DNA of 6,198 nt from Pseudomonadota bacterium (GTDB taxonomy: Bacteria > Pseudomonadota > Alphaproteobacteria > Rhizobiales > Rhizobiaceae). This document shows positions 5,726 to 6,198 of the stretch, piece by piece. Made by a program: the position numbers and the translations under genes. Below the pieces are notes generated by a model. It worked only from the letters and a program-made list of their open reading frames with translations. It was not told the DNA's origin and searched no databases. Within the stretch, counting starts at the first letter, position 1, and every line of letters begins with the position of its first letter. The stretch covers positions 1 to 6,198 of the forward strand of contig JAEWHQ010000381.1 in the NCBI GenBank assembly GCA_023387715.1. The letters are read 5' to 3'.

Positions 5726-6198
5726 TCAGATTGCTTCGACCTGTAAAACTTCCGGCACAAAGTGCTTAAGCAGGTTCTGGATACCGTGCTTTAAGGTGGC
5801 GGTTGAGGACGGGCAACCGGCGCAAGCGCCCTTCATGTGCAGATACACAACGCCGTTTTCAAAGCCGCGGAAGGTGATGTCGCCGCCATCTTGTGCCACA
5901 GCTGGGCGTACGCGGGTTTCCAGCAATTCTTTGATGGTGTCGACGATTTCACTGTCGCCTGCATCAAAAAATTCATCGGCGCTGTGGTCGGTGGCAGCAG
6001 GAGCGCTGGCGCCGGCCATGATAGGCGCGCCGGACATGAAATGCTCCATGATAGTGCCGAGAACCGCAGGCTTCAAATGCTGCCATTCCGCATCATCTTT
6101 AGTGACGGTGATGAAATCATAACCGAAAAATACGCCGGTAATGCCAGGAACTGCAAAGAGTTTGGCAGCAAGCGGAGATGCATCAGCTGCGGTCTCTG
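5726..6198 (-). CDS. NifU-family Fe-S cluster carrier protein with Nfu_N domain (partial, start missing)
   Basis: The minus-strand frame is open from the right edge (first whole codon 6196-6194) to TGA at 5728-5726 and gives the last 156 residues. The family is usually about 185-190 residues, so roughly 30 N-terminal residues lie outside. Visible residues 1-56 are the rest of the Nfu_N (scaffold N-terminal) domain, including FAVPGITGVFFGYDFITVTK. An Ala-rich linker follows (about 57-70), then the NifU C-terminal domain with VRPAVAQDGGDI and the cluster-binding CxxC in KGACAGCPSST (visible Cys125 and Cys128). This is the layout of mitochondrial NFU1 and its alphaproteobacterial relatives, which accept a [4Fe-4S] cluster and pass it to target enzymes in the cytoplasm. 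No nitrogenase genes are visible, so a general Fe-S role is more likely than nitrogen fixation. An internal TTG at 6076 should not be taken as the start, because the conserved Nfu_N sequence continues upstream of it. Confidence 0.93.
   Translation of the reverse strand, partial: ETAADASPLAAKLFAVPGITGVFFGYDFITVTKDDAEWQHLKPAVLGTIMEHFMSGAPIMAGASAPAATDHSADEFFDAGDSEIVDTIKELLETRVRPAVAQDGGDITFRGFENGVVYLHMKGACAGCPSSTATLKHGIQNLLKHFVPEVLQVEAI

Noticed and set aside
5679..6122. 147-codon open frame on the plus strand after the terminator
   Set aside because: It starts inside the terminator hairpin and is antisense to the NifU-family gene, whose CxxC domain is clear.

Overview
The window looks like ordinary chromosome from an alphaproteobacterium of the Hyphomicrobiales, most likely in or near the Brucella/Ochrobactrum/Pseudochrobactrum group. 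The basis is gene content and protein style: a RegB/RegA (ActS/ActR, PrrB/PrrA) pair, a HrpB helicase, a short lipoprotein L,D-transpeptidase, an Nfu_N-type NifU protein and a CtrA-type promoter motif. Base composition is near half G+C, lower than in most Brucella, so the genus is a guess. I see no mobile element, tRNA, rRNA, CRISPR array or sign of recent transfer.

Layout. Bases 1-108 (minus) are the start of a CsoR/RcnR/FrmR-type repressor that runs off the left edge. Its promoter carries an inverted repeat around a G tract (148-164), which looks like an autoregulatory operator. From 288 to 2735 (plus) lies a full-length hrpB. It is followed on the same strand by regB (2820-4118) and regA (4211-4774), a complete redox two-component system. 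A 248-base intergenic region (4775-5022) holds a hairpin next to regA and, closer to the next gene, a perfect CtrA consensus TTAA-N7-TTAAC inside a 9-bp inverted repeat. The next gene (5023-5643, plus) encodes an L,D-transpeptidase lipoprotein. A perfect 16-bp-stem bidirectional terminator (5669-5705) separates it from a convergent NifU-family gene (5726 to the right edge, minus), which lacks its start.

How the genes relate. RegB and RegA are the one clear functional pair: RegB is a membrane kinase with the quinone-site heptapeptide and the redox-active cysteine, and RegA is a receiver plus Fis-type helix-turn-helix protein. They normally adjust respiration and redox metabolism to oxygen supply. 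The other genes seem to be neighbours rather than partners: RNA helicase, envelope cross-linking, Fe-S carrier, and a metal or aldehyde sensor. I found no evidence of an undescribed multi-gene system. The most interesting signals are regulatory: the CtrA box before the L,D-transpeptidase gene and the operator of the FrmR/RcnR-like regulator.
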